A DNA stretch of 64,000 bases, taken from the NCBI GenBank assembly GCA_033065855.1, contig JAVXUO010001186.1, positions 186,001 to 250,000 of the forward strand, in the 5' to 3' direction. The notes under the pieces were generated by a model that saw only the letters and a program-made list of their open reading frames with translations, was not told where the DNA came from and did no database searches. Below, in pieces: positions 13,090 through 24,452 of this stretch (position 1 is the first letter of the stretch; each line of letters begins with the position of its first letter). The DNA is from Escallonia rubra. Lineage: Eukaryota > Streptophyta > Magnoliopsida > Escalloniales > Escalloniaceae. Both the position numbers and the translations under genes were made by a program.

Positions 13090-13664
13090 GCAATGTCGGC
13101 ATTGTCGGCATTGTCTAGCATTTTGCTATCCCTTTCTTTTGGGTGATAACTTATGGAGGCGGTCAGTATCGCCGACATAATTGAATTATTTTTTAAAAAA
13201 TTCTAAAATAAGCCTATGTCGGCGGTCGTACGTGCCGGCATAAGTCCATACATTCGAAGAAAAAAAATGCAAAAAGAAACCTATAACGGCGCATGGGACC
13301 GTTGGCATAGATTCAATTATTCAGCAATTTAATAAAATAAAAATAATACCTACAGCGACGGTTTTTAGTGCTGCCTTTGCTATTTAACCCAAATATATAA
13401 GAATTTAGAAATTTACCTATGCCAGCACCTTTTACCGTCGGCATAGGTTCAGACCGCTACTATTGGCAACATTAGAAGATGGATGGGGAAAGACTTTTAG
13501 GGGTGGTCGACCGCTTTTATAGACCACTTCAAACCCCGGCATAGGTCTACCGAAACGCGAGTAAAGGTGGCGGTCCCATAGCGCAGTGTAAACCTACGGC
13601 AGCGGTTTTTTCACTTTTCGCAGCGCTATACTAGCCGCCGGCGTAAACCTTTTTCCTTGTAGTG
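13090..13664. mobile_element. 3' terminal region of a CACTA element
   Basis: Repeated, degenerate GCCGGCATAGGT / CGGCATTGTCGGC motifs in both orientations over about 13090-13650 are typical CACTA subterminal repeats that transposase binds. They end at CCTTGTAGTG (13655-13664), the inverse of a CACTACAAGG terminus. The matching 5' terminus was not found upstream. The next base begins sequence shared with the F-box copy B upstream region, so this is the junction with the duplicated segment. Confidence 0.65.
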
Positions 13665-13947
13665 GATCATACTCCACCGCCAGCGTACACTGCCTCCATC
13701 GTACTAGCAATAGTTTCTTCTCAATATAAGCTAAGTTGAGGATATAAATCTCCAAAAATCTATCATCTTCCAATTTTATTCTCCAAACACAAAAGACGAT
13801 TTTCGTGATTTGAATATTCTTTTAAATAAATTGCAATCTATTTTCTGAAAGAACTGGTAATAGACCGTGCGTTCGCATGTAGCTTATTTAACGGGTCAAT
13901 GTTGACCAACAATATTGTAAAGCATTTATAACCATTTCAAGTTGAAT
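13665..13947. other. Duplicated F-box segment, copy A, left part
   Basis: Matches 46220-46517 (copy B) almost throughout, for example GAGGATATAAATCTCCAAAA and TTTCTGAAAGAA. Part of it is the right arm of the TIR element family seen at 7717-8844. It ends in AAT (13945-13947), the target site of the CACTA element. Confidence 0.75.
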
Positions 13948-14329
13948 CACTACAAGAAAACAGGTTTTTAGTGACGAAATTTGGCTCCGTCACTAAAATT
14001 CCGTCACCTAAACTAACAAATGTTAAGAAAACAGGTTTTTAGTGACGGAATTTGGCTCTGTTCCGTCACCTGAAAGGTTTTTAGTGACGGAATTTGCTTC
14101 GTCACTAAAATTCCGTCACCTAAAACTAACCAATGTTAAGATGTAAAAACTAATATAAATTTAGTGACCAAATAATTCGTTGCTAGAAGTTTTAGCGACT
14201 AAAAACTTCCAAATGTATAATTTAGTGACCAAATAATTCTAATTTTAATTTTTTTTGGTTTTTTTTGGGCTTTGGAGAAAGTCCCCAAATTATAGTATAA
14301 TTTAGGGCATTTTTTTCTTTTCATTTCCC

Positions 14330-14656
14330 TCTCCCTCTCTTTGAGCTCCCGCCCCCTCCCTTTCTCCCCATTCCGTCATCGCCGGCCGAGTTCCCTCGGC
14401 ATTTCCTTTCGAGCCGCGCAGCGCCTGTGCGCTCCTGCCCCACACGCCCCCGCACGCCTGTGCGCTCTTGCCCCGCAAGCCCCCGCACGCCGCACCTGCT
14501 CCTGCCGCGACTGTGCAAGCACAGTTTCTGTTCCTGCTTGTTTTCACTGGAAATGGCTCTCTCACCGAAAATTGCTGCTCCGTGGCTGCTCTCTCACTGG
14601 AAATTGCTACCGTCCATTTTGCTGTCGCTGTTTCCCCCTCTGATTTGCTGCCGCAG
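14330..14656 (+). other. GC-rich leader exon with splice donor
   Basis: A GC-rich island inside the outer CACTA, beginning with CT-rich TCCCTCTCCCTCTC and ending CCGCAG|GTAAGG (donor at 14656/14657). Overlapping open frames are Arg/Ala/Pro-rich and of uncertain reality. Part of it (about 14600-14690) is repeated at about 20355-20440, again ending in CAG|GTAAGG, so the element carries two versions of its leader exon. It may be the 5' exon of a transcript that ends with the acidic exon at 20613-20708. Confidence 0.45.
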
Positions 14657-16016
14657 GTAAGGTCACGGTCCTGTTTTCTCTCTTTACATTTGATTTGCTT
14701 TACGCTTCTTGCATGATTGTTCATTCTATGTAATGTGCAAGGATCTGCTAAATGGGTGATTAGATATTGGGGGTTTTTCTATCCGTGGGTACTTTGTATC
14801 AATTGAGGGTTTGAAGAGGTAATAACCTTTTGCATGTTTGTTTTTTCATTAAAATAATAACGTCATAAAAGGAAGAAACTAGGTAATGGTTATGTCAATT
14901 TCATTTGTGCCATCCTATTTACAGATCCCCTTTAATTTTCTCCCTCTCCTACTTTGCTATCTTGTAATTTGGTTTTTAACTATAATGAATTTTGTTTGTT
15001 TGTTTGGGGTTCCTAATCCAGTGCAAATTTGGGGCGTTTCCCACGTAATAGAACTATCAAAAGGGCCATTTTACGGGGATCCTCAATTTCTTTTGTTTTC
15101 TTGAAAGGGTTTTCAAGAATTCCATGTGTAGTACTTGGCAAATCCTTACTCTGTGCGTGAGTGTCTCAATTTGGGTCTGTGGTTGTATCTTTGCATCAAA
15201 CGGCTAATTCACTGGGCCTTTATCAATTTCTATTCTCTTATTGAAAGGGTTTTCAAGAAGTCCATGTGTGGTACATAATGAATCCTTATTCTCTGTGTGT
15301 GTGTGTTCGTTGCATTAAAGGGTCATTTTACTGAATCTTTTTTAACTTATGTTCTTCTCTTGAAACGGATGTTCAAGAAGTACATGTACATGTTTAGTGC
15401 TTCAATGGGCAAAACTACTTTGTAGATGAAATCCACTTCTTTGAACATTTTATCTGAGAAATGAGGACAAGTTTATGCCTTAATAAAGAAGTTTCTACAA
15501 TCTCAAGGACCATTTCTCTTTATGTGCTAATTTTCTTAATCTTTCATATGTTTAGGAATTGTTAAGGGATTTCTTTAATCGATTGTTCTGAAATTGTTGC
15601 AAGGACTTGTTTTTTTGCATTATTATGTGTTACATTTACATATGAGAAGTATGTATATGTTATTGAGCTTCTGATGGAATCATATGAACCTAATACAGTT
15701 CCTATGTATTCTCTATGCTTTTATCACATTATGGTTTCTTAGATATTAAAGTATGATCCATTGCATTGAGCTTTAGTTCAGCCTTTTTGCTTCATTTTGC
15801 TTTTTTTCTTTGATATTCCTGTTTTGAGGCTTTCAAAATTTTAATCATACTTGCTTGCTATGCTTTAAATCAGTTGAAGTGGAAATGATGGAGGCGTGAT
15901 GACGAGGTCTAGCATTTTCCAGAGAGATACCCTTGTATCGTAGCATGGTTGGTAATTAATCCATTATCCTCGTACCTTTTTGTGATAACTGTATTTCATA
16001 CCTAAAAATAAGATAT

Positions 16017-16200
16017 AAGGGCCAATGCTTGGTACAGTGGTAGAACCAAGAATGCATGGGCTGCCAAGCATGAAGACATGGGTTTGAATATGAGACCTTC
16101 AAGTTTAAGCTTGCCAGAGCTTTAAAAAAATTCGGAAAGTTTATTTGAATGGAATTAAGAAGGGGTGATGATAGTACTGCTTTGCTTCTACACCATCAGG
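16017..16200 (+). repeat. tRNA-derived SINE-like sequence
   Basis: Resembles a degenerate pol III promoter: A-box-like TACAGTGGTAGAA (16033-16045) and B-box-like GGGTTTGAATATGAGACC (16080-16097), spaced as in tRNA-derived SINEs. The flanks and the 3' end are not clear and no cloverleaf was folded. It is not a functional tRNA gene. Confidence 0.35.
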
Positions 16201-17247
16201 TATATATTAATCTATCGCATTAAATCGTCAGTTTCTGTAGTTGCTTATTCTGATCCTTATTAGCAGTTATAGCCTTTACCTTATGCTTTTACGAGAATAC
16301 ATTTGGATGGCAAATTGCAATCTGGGACCATGTGTTACTGAGTTTGGAGGTAGCATTTATCATCTGCAAATCTAGTTGCCTGTTGAATAACTCTTCAAGC
16401 ATCCTTTCTTTATTGGTTGTTGGTAATTTTCTCACTGGTAAACTATCTTCCTTGAAATGAGAGTTCTAGTGTTTTTTGTGAATGTGCCTAATTTTGCATT
16501 TTGCTTGTAGTTTGCTTGAATGGATCTCAATTGTTCAACAGTCGTGTAACATGACTGCTGTATAGTGAAATCTAATGTGAAGCTGTGGTGGACAGCCTAA
16601 CGAAATGCTAGAGGTAAGTTGATGCAAGTACGTTGATGCATCACTACAAGGAATAAGGCTTTTAGCGACGGGAAAATCCCTTCGCTAAAAGCCTATATTC
16701 CGTCGCTAAAACTTTTAGCGACGGAATACCCGTCGCTAAAAATCCCTTCTATAAAAGGTCGTTACTAAAAGTATTGCGACGGAATTATAAAATCCCTCGC
16801 CTAATATAGAACGTTTGGCGACGGATTTATTTCTAAATTAGCGACGGAATATCCGTCGCTAATTATGTTTACGTATTTTAATTTATTTTCTTTTTTAAGG
16901 AAATTAGCGACGGATAAAAATTTTAGCGACGGAATTAATCCGTCGCTAAAAGTCATTTTTTTAAACTTTTTTAAAATTTTTTTAATTCCTAAACCTGTAA
17001 TAAAAAACTCAAACCAATTGGGTGTCATCCTCCGTCAACAATCTCAATATCTCAAACGCACGATTAACAATCTAAAATCATCAATTAACAACCTAAAATC
17101 ATCGATCAATAATCACAATTATCAAATGCACAATTAACAACCTAAAATTATCAAACAAATAGTCAATGTTCAAATAACACAAAATTGTTCAAAATTTACA
17201 TATTCGATGCGATTAATTTAAAATATTGTCTAATTACTGCTCAGAGT

Positions 17248-17690
17248 TCAACATTGGGGGAAAGCTTTTTCACAAGTGCTATGATCAAACACCAGCACTT
17301 GAAAACGCATTTGTCCCATGTGTTCAAAGATTACAAAGTCTCCTAGATGGAGGTCATGCTGCTGCACGAATTCGTTCCAACCCTCTTCGAAGCAAAGTTC
17401 ATCTTGGCCAACCTTCTTCTTCAATTTAACAGGCCATGACCCCTTGCGGCTGGTTAAAGTTGCTTCAAATCTCAATGTGGTAAGCAATCTGCAAAATGCT
17501 ACCGGTATGGCCTAACATATTCATAATACAATAAGACAGGTAAGTTTTTAACCAACGATAAAACTTTTAACACGCACGAAAACACAGAGAAAGCGGGATG
17601 GCATACAAGTTCTGCATGAAAACCAGGCATCATGACCTTGAAGAAGTGCCTGCCGACTGAAACATCCCTGTTCACCGAAGCAGAAGCCAT
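17248..17690 (-). CDS. B3-domain (REM-like) gene captured by the inner CACTA
   Basis: A single plant B3 DNA-binding domain in two exons on the minus strand. Exon 1 starts at ATG 17690 and has G-R-H-F-F-K-V-M-M-P-G-F-H, the first strand of a REM-type B3 domain. Exon 2 (17488-17248) has F-E-A-T-L-T-S-R-K-G-S-W, C-F-E-E-G-W-N-E-F and H-D-L-H-L-G-D-F-V-I-F-E-H, ending F-P-Q-C-stop. An acceptor GCAG precedes exon 2. The donor is unclear: joining at the first GT (17606) breaks the frame by one base, while a later GT keeps it. So it may be a small working protein or a slightly damaged one. B3 proteins bind DNA in the nucleus. It lies wholly inside the CACTA element, close to its left subterminal repeats. 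Confidence 0.65.
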
Positions 17691-17699
17691 TTAACCTAC

Positions 17700-19660
17700 T
17701 TTAACATGAAAAACCAATCGGGCATTATTTAATTGATGAACATCAATTTTATAGCTGAATTAAATCTATTACTGCAAAGTCTCCTAGATAGCTATTGCAT
17801 TACTGCAAAATGGGAAATGTAATCTAAGAGAATGCATAGTTCAAATTCTACTCTTTCCCTTTCTGTAGCTTACATGGTAGCTTACATGGTGGGGGACTAC
17901 ATGAGCATTGACTCTAAAACCAGGAGATGACCATCTATCTAATAAAACCACCAACAAATCTAATAACTATATCCAGATCACTATTGACAAATGAACGCTC
18001 AAATATTCAGATCTTGTATCTTTACTACTACCTACACAAAGGCATACAAAAGTCTATACCAGCACCAGAGATTTGTTTTGAGAGAGGAACAATGGCGAAC
18101 GAAAACGCATCCGCAATGCAAGCAAAACAAAGATCAGTAACTCAATCCAACAACCAATGAACTAAACCTAGCAACTACAAATCAAACAATGATGAGCGTG
18201 AGAAGGCATGAAGTTACACCATAGCTAAAAATAGAGCCTTAGTTCCTACTTTAGTTTCGCGCACTTGCACAATCAAATATCAAATACGTGCTAATTTTAC
18301 CGCTTTTATATTCTTGTTTTCGCTTCCGCTCGGCAAATGCACCGCCAACATTAAACCGTAAAGTGGCCAGCTATCTCCAATTCGGCATTGAACGGCAATA
18401 AATGATGATGTTGGACCTTCCAACTCTGTTATTAAATCGCTGATGCATGGCAGTGGGTGGCACGTTTAAACATGTCCATTTTCCAAACCAGACTTCAGTT
18501 ACTTCGCAGGGTCGGCTTGGGATGGCGACGTTTTCTTCTCCCAAGTCCTTTAACCGTCCAAAAGTAATAAGTTCACAAATTGTAGGTGGAGTAAATTTTG
18601 GATGCAGAATAGTTACTTAAGCACGTAAACATTAACTTTACTCGTTATTTGACTAATCCAAAAAGTTTAGACTGTTTTGACCGAACTTGTAAAAGAATTT
18701 TTGTTTGATTTGTAGTTGCTATTTGAGTTCACCAGAGTGTATAGTGACGAGTATTCTTGGAGTTTTTCGAAATGGAATTCTCTGGCTTCCATGGTCTTTG
18801 GTTTTGCTTCATTAAGAACAACACGTAAAACAAGGGCCTAACCATGAAGGTAAGGAATGTAACCATGTGCTTATGATAAGTACATTATTTAGTATTCCAT
18901 ACAGATCTTCACCTACAATATATGTCCTAACGAGCAGACTCTGTCATGGCATTACGTTGGATTGAGGTACCCCTAACATGTGGAAGCCAAAGGTATAGAG
19001 ACACGCTTAATCTCGAATTCCGAGTAATCACAAAGGATATAAAAGAAATAACTCTATGTAACTTTGACCCAGTTGTGTACGTGATGATTTTGTGATACTC
19101 TTTCAACAATTCACAGTTATTCTATATGATTCTTTTCGTCTCAAAAAATTTGCTTTTTAGAAAATCTAAAGTATATAGCTAATATGACTAACACAAGCGA
19201 ATGACAGACAAATAGGGGACTCTTTCACACTGCTAATAGGCTAATAGCTAGTGTATGACCGAAATGAATTCCTGATTCTATTAGGGCTAGCTTCAGCGCT
19301 TGACTAATATCACAGGGACTTGAAAACGTAATTAGCTGATGCTCTAGACTCCTTTGATATTAGTCAAGAGCCAGCGCCCCTATAGAGTCAAGATGTTCTG
19401 CTATCATTAGCCGATATCCCACTGCCTAACGGTGCATTCAATATCCAAATGCCAAACTACTCAAAGCACAATAGTGTAGGAATCAAAGGGCATTTTCTTG
19501 AAGGTACCTAGTAAAAAGGGTTCAGTTGGGCTAAAGAACATCCAGATCAATGAAGCAAACGGAAAGTAAGAGAATCTCATAATGTTGCACAAGAATTGTT
19601 ATGCGGATAATGTTGCACAAGAATTGAATAAATAAGACTAAACGGAACTTACCTTAAGGC
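17700..19660. other. Interior of the inner CACTA, no gene recognised
   Basis: AT-rich sequence upstream of the B3 gene in its own orientation. It would include the promoter and any 5' non-coding exon. Open frames at 17927-18160 and 18927-19109 have no recognisable domain. Confidence 0.4.
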
Positions 19661-19669
19661 ACAATAGCC

Positions 19670-19862
19670 GGCGGCAGTGGAGGGCGGCGGCGTCGGTGGC
19701 GCGACGACGGTGGTAGTCTTTTCACGCGGCGGCAGTGGAGGGAGGGGTCACCGTGGAGCGGGATTGCCGGAGGTGGGTCACCGTGGAGGGGGATCGCCGG
19801 AAGTGGGTCACCGTGGAGGTTGGTCACCGGAGCAAAACAGCGGTGGGAGATTTTTCAGATAG
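19670..19862. repeat. GC-rich minisatellite, GGGTCACCGTGGAGG unit
   Basis: Three to four imperfect tandem units of roughly 25-30 bases containing GGGTCACCGTGGAG and CGCCGGA (about 19745-19835), preceded by GGCGGCAGTGGAGG twice. On the minus strand it is followed by a CT-rich tract (TTTCTCTTCCCCCATTTC), which looks like a leader region for a minus-strand transcript such as the B3 gene. Confidence 0.55.
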
Positions 19863-20612
19863 AGAAATGGGGGAAGAGAAAGAAAGGCAGATCTGGTTGT
19901 TTTAATCAAGGACTTTTAGCGACGGATTGGGCCCGTCGCTAAAAGTTCGTCGGTAAATCACGATATCTATCGACGGTAGTTTTGGCAACGGATTCCTTCC
20001 GTCCCTAAAACAATTTTATAAAACCCTCGAAAAAATTAATTTTATAAAAAAGTTTTAGCGACGGTAATTCCGTCGCAAAAAGACTGCCGCAAATAAATTG
20101 TCGGCAACAACTTTCGCCGACGGTAACTTTGTCGGTAATAAGTTTTTAACGACGGAATTTTACCGACGGTGGTATCCGTCGGTTAAACTCGTTTTTACCG
20201 ACGGATTGTTATCCGTCGGTAAAACTCCGTTGCTAAAAACGTGTTTTCTTATAGTGCATACTCCTTGAAGTACTTATTACCCACATCGTTTTACATACCT
20301 TTAATTGCTTTGTTATAGGTCGAAGTTACCGCGACTGATGCTATGGGCCCATAACTCTCACCGGAAATTGCTGCTGTCTGTTATGTTGTCGCCGTTTCCC
20401 CCTCTGATTTGCTGCCACAGGTAAGGTCACGGTTCTGTTTTCTCATGATTTTCTCTCTTTATATTTTCTCTTTCCTTTTCATGTATGTGTGTGTATGTGT
20501 GCGTGGAAGGGATTTTGGGTGGCATACATGATTCATGATTCTTCACCATATCATTTATGATGTGAATTTTTAGTAATTGTTAGTTAAATTTATCTTTTAT
20601 ATGATTGTGCAG

Positions 20613-20708
20613 CCATCCAGAAATGCTGACGATGATGATAGCAATGATGGTTTGGATGCCAATGAGGAGTATGACCTTGATGAGGATGATGATGACAATG
20701 ATGTTTGA
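20613..20708 (+). CDS. Acidic C-terminal exon of the outer CACTA
   Basis: Follows an intron-like end (TTGTGCAG) and encodes 31 residues to TGA: P-S-R-N-A then a tail of Asp/Glu/Asn with D-E-D-D-D-D-N-D-V at the end. Highly acidic tails close many plant transposon proteins. The upstream exons of this protein are not recognisable, so it is either an exon left after internal deletion or part of a mini-gene joined to the leader exons at 14656 or 20420. Function unknown. Confidence 0.45.
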   Translation, partial: PSRNADDDDSNDGLDANEEYDLDEDDDDNDV

Positions 20709-21465
20709 AAAGTTCAAACATCAACTTACTTTCATGTTTAAGGGATGATCGCTACTATACGATAGTTTAGAATTTGTGTTGGACTTGGTATTTTATGTGT
20801 TTATGTTAATGGTTTTGTGGAGTTTGTGTTGATGAAAATTGTGGAGGTTGATTTGGTAATGGATATTGTGTTAATGGATTTTGTGGAGATTGATGTAGTA
20901 ATGAATTTTGTGGAGATTGATGTAGTAATGGATTTTGTGTGCTTGATGAGTTGATGGATTTGTTGTATACAGGTTTGAGAAAAAAATGGGATTTGAAAAA
21001 AATAGGCGGAACTATACTTCTTTTGTTTTATAATTTTAGCGACGATTATGATTTGTCGCTAAAAGCATAAAACATTGATAAAATACATTTAGTGACGGAA
21101 TTTTTCCGACACCATTTATTTTAGTGACGTATTTCCTGTGACGGAATTTTACAACACCAATTATTTTTAGTTACTTATTTATGTGACTGAATTTTCCGTC
21201 ACCAATTGTTTTATACAAAATTTAAAAAAAAAATTTGAAATATAAAATACATTTAGTGACGGAAATTTTCAGTCACTAGATGTCTCCATTACGTCACTGA
21301 AGTTAGTGACGGAATTAACGATTCCGTCACTAACTTTTTAGTGACAAGGTTGTACGCGACGGAATCGTGTGACGGAATTTCCCGTCACTAAAACTTTTAG
21401 TGACGGAAACTGCCTTTTTGGTGACGGAAATTCCGTCACTAAAAACATGTTTTCTTGTAGTGAAT

Positions 21466-21796
21466 TGACAAAAATATCCCCTAAGACGTCCGGACTACCG
21501 AGTTCAGCGTTGCAGTTTACTTTTCTTGCAGTTTACTTTTCATTAACCATCCAGTCACCCTCCAAAACAGATCAACGACCATCACCATCATTACCTCTGT
21601 CCTTAACCCAACACATAATGGACATCAAAATCTATATGGTACCATGAATTGCCGCGATATAGTCTTTGTAGAACATCGATGAAAGTGTTCAAGGCCTTTC
21701 CGGCTCCTTCATTCCTCTGGCGATCACTCCAAAATTTTCAATCATTAATGCGAAGTTGTCTCAATTTCTCCACCAACGATTCTCTTGGAGGGCCAT
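21466..21796. other. Duplicated F-box segment, copy A, middle part
   Basis: Continues the match to copy B (46518-46736), beginning TGACAAAAATATCCCC right after the CACTA target site. Copy A carries about 100 extra bases here (about 21485-21575). It ends at GCCAT (21792-21796), the target of the solo LTR. Confidence 0.7.
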
Positions 21797-24027
21797 TGTA
21801 ACACCCCGATTTTTCCGGAGCGTTAACAGATCAATCGATCAACCCCTCAATCATTCAATCAATTCAATTCCTCTAAAGGTAATCCAATAATGTCCAAATT
21901 AGAGCACTACCATAATTCAAATATCTTGGTAACCCTTCTAAACACAAGACAATTTTTAAAGTACTGATTTATTTTAATTACATACTAGTTCCCTCGCAGG
22001 GGCTTAAATAAAAAACAATGAAAATGCTAATCTAATCCATAATCAAGCTCATTGGCTCGAGATTCTTACTAACGATTATTTCCTGCAGAAGAGAACAGAA
22101 AAAGAGAGTGAGTTTTTGAGAGCTCAATAAAGTCGCTCAAATGAAGAAATTACGAAACAATTTACAGATGCAATTCAATGATAATCTTTTTAAGAGTTTC
22201 AAAAGAATCATACTAGTTCAATCAGTTATCAATAAAATTTTCAGATACGATGCAAACAATCACAGATACTATTTAAAATGAGCATTTGCAAAGCCGTGGC
22301 ACAGGCAGTGCAGGGTAATCACTTAGCAAAGCCACAAAGGCGATACTCACTAACACTTTAGACCGACTAGTCCATCAAGGTACTAGCCCGCACCAATACA
22401 CCGGCTAGTCCGTCAAAGTACTAGAAAATTCGATAACAATACAGAAAAATTTTATGAGGACAAATAGTTGAAGCTGAGTTTCGGATAGAAATCCCTTACC
22501 TCGATCCAAGTGAACTGAAGCTAAAACACTCTCGATCAAATCCTCATAATTAACCTAGGTTGACAGATCACTTATCAGAACATTATCCATACTAATATAT
22601 TATAAACCTAATATAACTATCCACATCGTACCAATTTCTCTACTCGGAACGACGAAATTCGAAGCGGGTTCCATACCCGGCCAACCTATCCCGAAACTGG
22701 TCACACTCCTCGAGCCTCAAAAATACCCCAAAGATATTTTTAATTTTCATTAAGCATCCTTTATAGCTTAATGCTTCATATGGAATAAAAATATAATTTT
22801 TGTATATTTTCGAATTAAAATAATTTCTTTAAATACAATAAAAACCCATAAATTTCCATAATTTCTTCTTGTGGGAAATAAAGACTCATAATTTTTTAAA
22901 AGCCTTAATACATGTATAAAAATTATTGAAATAGAAATCGGAATTTAAAAGGCACAAACTATTTCTTTATTTTTCGTTTTGCTAAATTTAATACGATACG
23001 GAAAATGATAATAAATCAACTCCAAAAATCACCAAATTTATACTGAGTCTTTCTTGTACTATTAAAACATTACTCTAATGTTTCCAAAACATTTTCATGA
23101 GTTTAAAGGCTCCAAAAGATTTTTATATGTCTGAATTTGCAAAAAATATAACAAACACATACGTTATCAGAAACATATGAAAATTTAACAGAAACTCTAA
23201 TATTACCCTACGACTCTTCCTGTAAAGTTTCAATATTTAAAGATAATTGCACGATGCCCAAAATCCACGTGGTATAACTGTGCATAAACCATTTTTCCGT
23301 TAGCCCACTCCTTGCATTTTCCACTTCCTTTCACTGCAGTTTCAGTTCCACATTCTTCCCTTCATTTTCCAATACTCACTTCACATGAAAGCATATATAT
23401 ATATATACACCCCTCACTATACTGCACACACTACACACTCATGCACCCTTGGACACCCCACTCACATACACCTATTCAAACCTGTTACACGCAGACCCCA
23501 AAACCCATCCCAAGTATGAATTCAGCCATGCTTTGCCCAAGATCCTTTATTTGATATTAGTATGTCCCTGGTTCCAGAAACTAGTATGGCCCCTGTCCCA
23601 ACCGCATACAAGCTATTTCAGGGGCATTTATATGCTACAGAAAATCCGTAAAGTCTTACACAGATTCATGTAAACACAGCAAACCCACGACACACTCTTA
23701 CCCCTTTCACATAGCCCTGTGCACCCACACCCATTCTTGGCTCACGCAGCAACACATGCGCACACACTAAACACACACATATTTAGCTTTGACATATATG
23801 TCTCCCACGTACACACAGACCCAATAAATTTAAGTCCTAATGAATTTATTTGAGAAGAAGTGGAAGTCTTACCGGTACTAGAAATTGAACCTCTTCGCCG
23901 GATTCGAAATTCGCCGAAGTCCTTGACGGCCTTCTCTTCCTCTTCCTCTTTATCTTCTCTCTGTACCACTCGCTTTCTCTCTAGGTCACGCACCAGATAG
24001 AAGAATGGAGGAGACGGCTGCCTACAT

Positions 24028-24126
24028 ATAATGGTGTGTATATATATATAAACACACACACATATATATATACATATATATATATGTATACATACATATA
24101 TATATATATGTATACATATATATATG

Positions 24127-24190
<64 letters not shown>
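24028..24190. repeat. TA/TG/CA microsatellite
   Basis: Long alternating TATATA, ACACAC and GTGTGT tracts. The frames through it give Tyr/Ile- or Val/Cys-rich nonsense. It provides the target of the MITE on its right. Confidence 0.9.
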
Positions 24191-24194
<4 letters not shown>

Positions 24195-24452
24195 CGTGAT
24201 CCATTACTCGTGCGGGCAACTTTTGTCGGGCCGTCAACGCATGAGATGTGGACGGCCAGATCGCGAGCATGGACGACCATTTTTTTGGATGGTATTTCGT
24301 CGTCCACTACATTATGTAACAGAGGGTAAAATTACCGTCCGCTATATTATGTAACGGACAACGAAATCTGGTACCCTATCGGGCCAGATGGATGCCCAGA
24401 TCGCGCGGGCAACTGCATGAAAGTTGCCCGCGCGAGCAATGAATCATGACCC
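24191..24452. mobile_element. MITE, GGGTC(A/G)TGAT ends, 9-bp TSD
   Basis: The terminal inverted repeats are about 33 bases: GGGTCGTGATCCATTACTCG at the left, and the inverse of GGGTCATGATTCATTGCTCG at the right. Both continue into GCGGGCAACTTT. ATATATATA lies on both sides (24182-24190 and 24453-24461), which fits a 9-bp Mutator-type duplication, though the target is itself TA repeat. It is 262 bp with no coding capacity. Confidence 0.75.

Larger units (their letters stand above)
16642..20256. mobile_element. CACTA element (inner), 3615 bp, TSD CAT
   Basis: Begins CACTACAAGGAATAAGGC (16642) and ends ACGTGTTTTCTTATAGTG (20256). CAT flanks both sides (16639-16641 and 20257-20259). Its subterminal repeat is TTTTAGCGACGGAAT and its complement (16660-16950 and 19915-20240), distinct from the AGTGACGG repeats of the outer element, so it is a separate family nested in it. 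It carries a B3-domain gene on the minus strand and a GC-rich minisatellite near 19670-19860, and no transposase. Confidence 0.9.
13948..21462. mobile_element. CACTA element (outer), 7515 bp, TSD AAT
   Basis: Begins CACTACAAGAAAACAGG (13948) and ends with its inverse, ATGTTTTCTTGTAGTG (to 21462). Flanking AAT at 13945-13947 and 21463-21465 is a 3-bp target duplication. The subterminal repeat is TTTAGTGACGGAAT and its complement, many copies at 13970-14240 and 21030-21440. Copy B of the duplicated segment has a single uninterrupted AAT at 46515-46517, which confirms both ends. Inside are a GC-rich leader (14330-14656), a SINE-like piece, a nested CACTA (16642-20256) and a terminal coding exon (20613-20708). 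No transposase was seen, so it is non-autonomous. Strand is undetermined. Confidence 0.92.

Noticed and set aside
16033-16097. tRNA gene
   Set aside because: Only A- and B-box-like motifs are present; no acceptor stem pairing was visible, so at most a SINE.
23981-24354. Tyr/Ile-rich minus-strand and Val/Cys-rich plus-strand frames
   Set aside because: Translation of the TA/CA microsatellite and the adjacent MITE.
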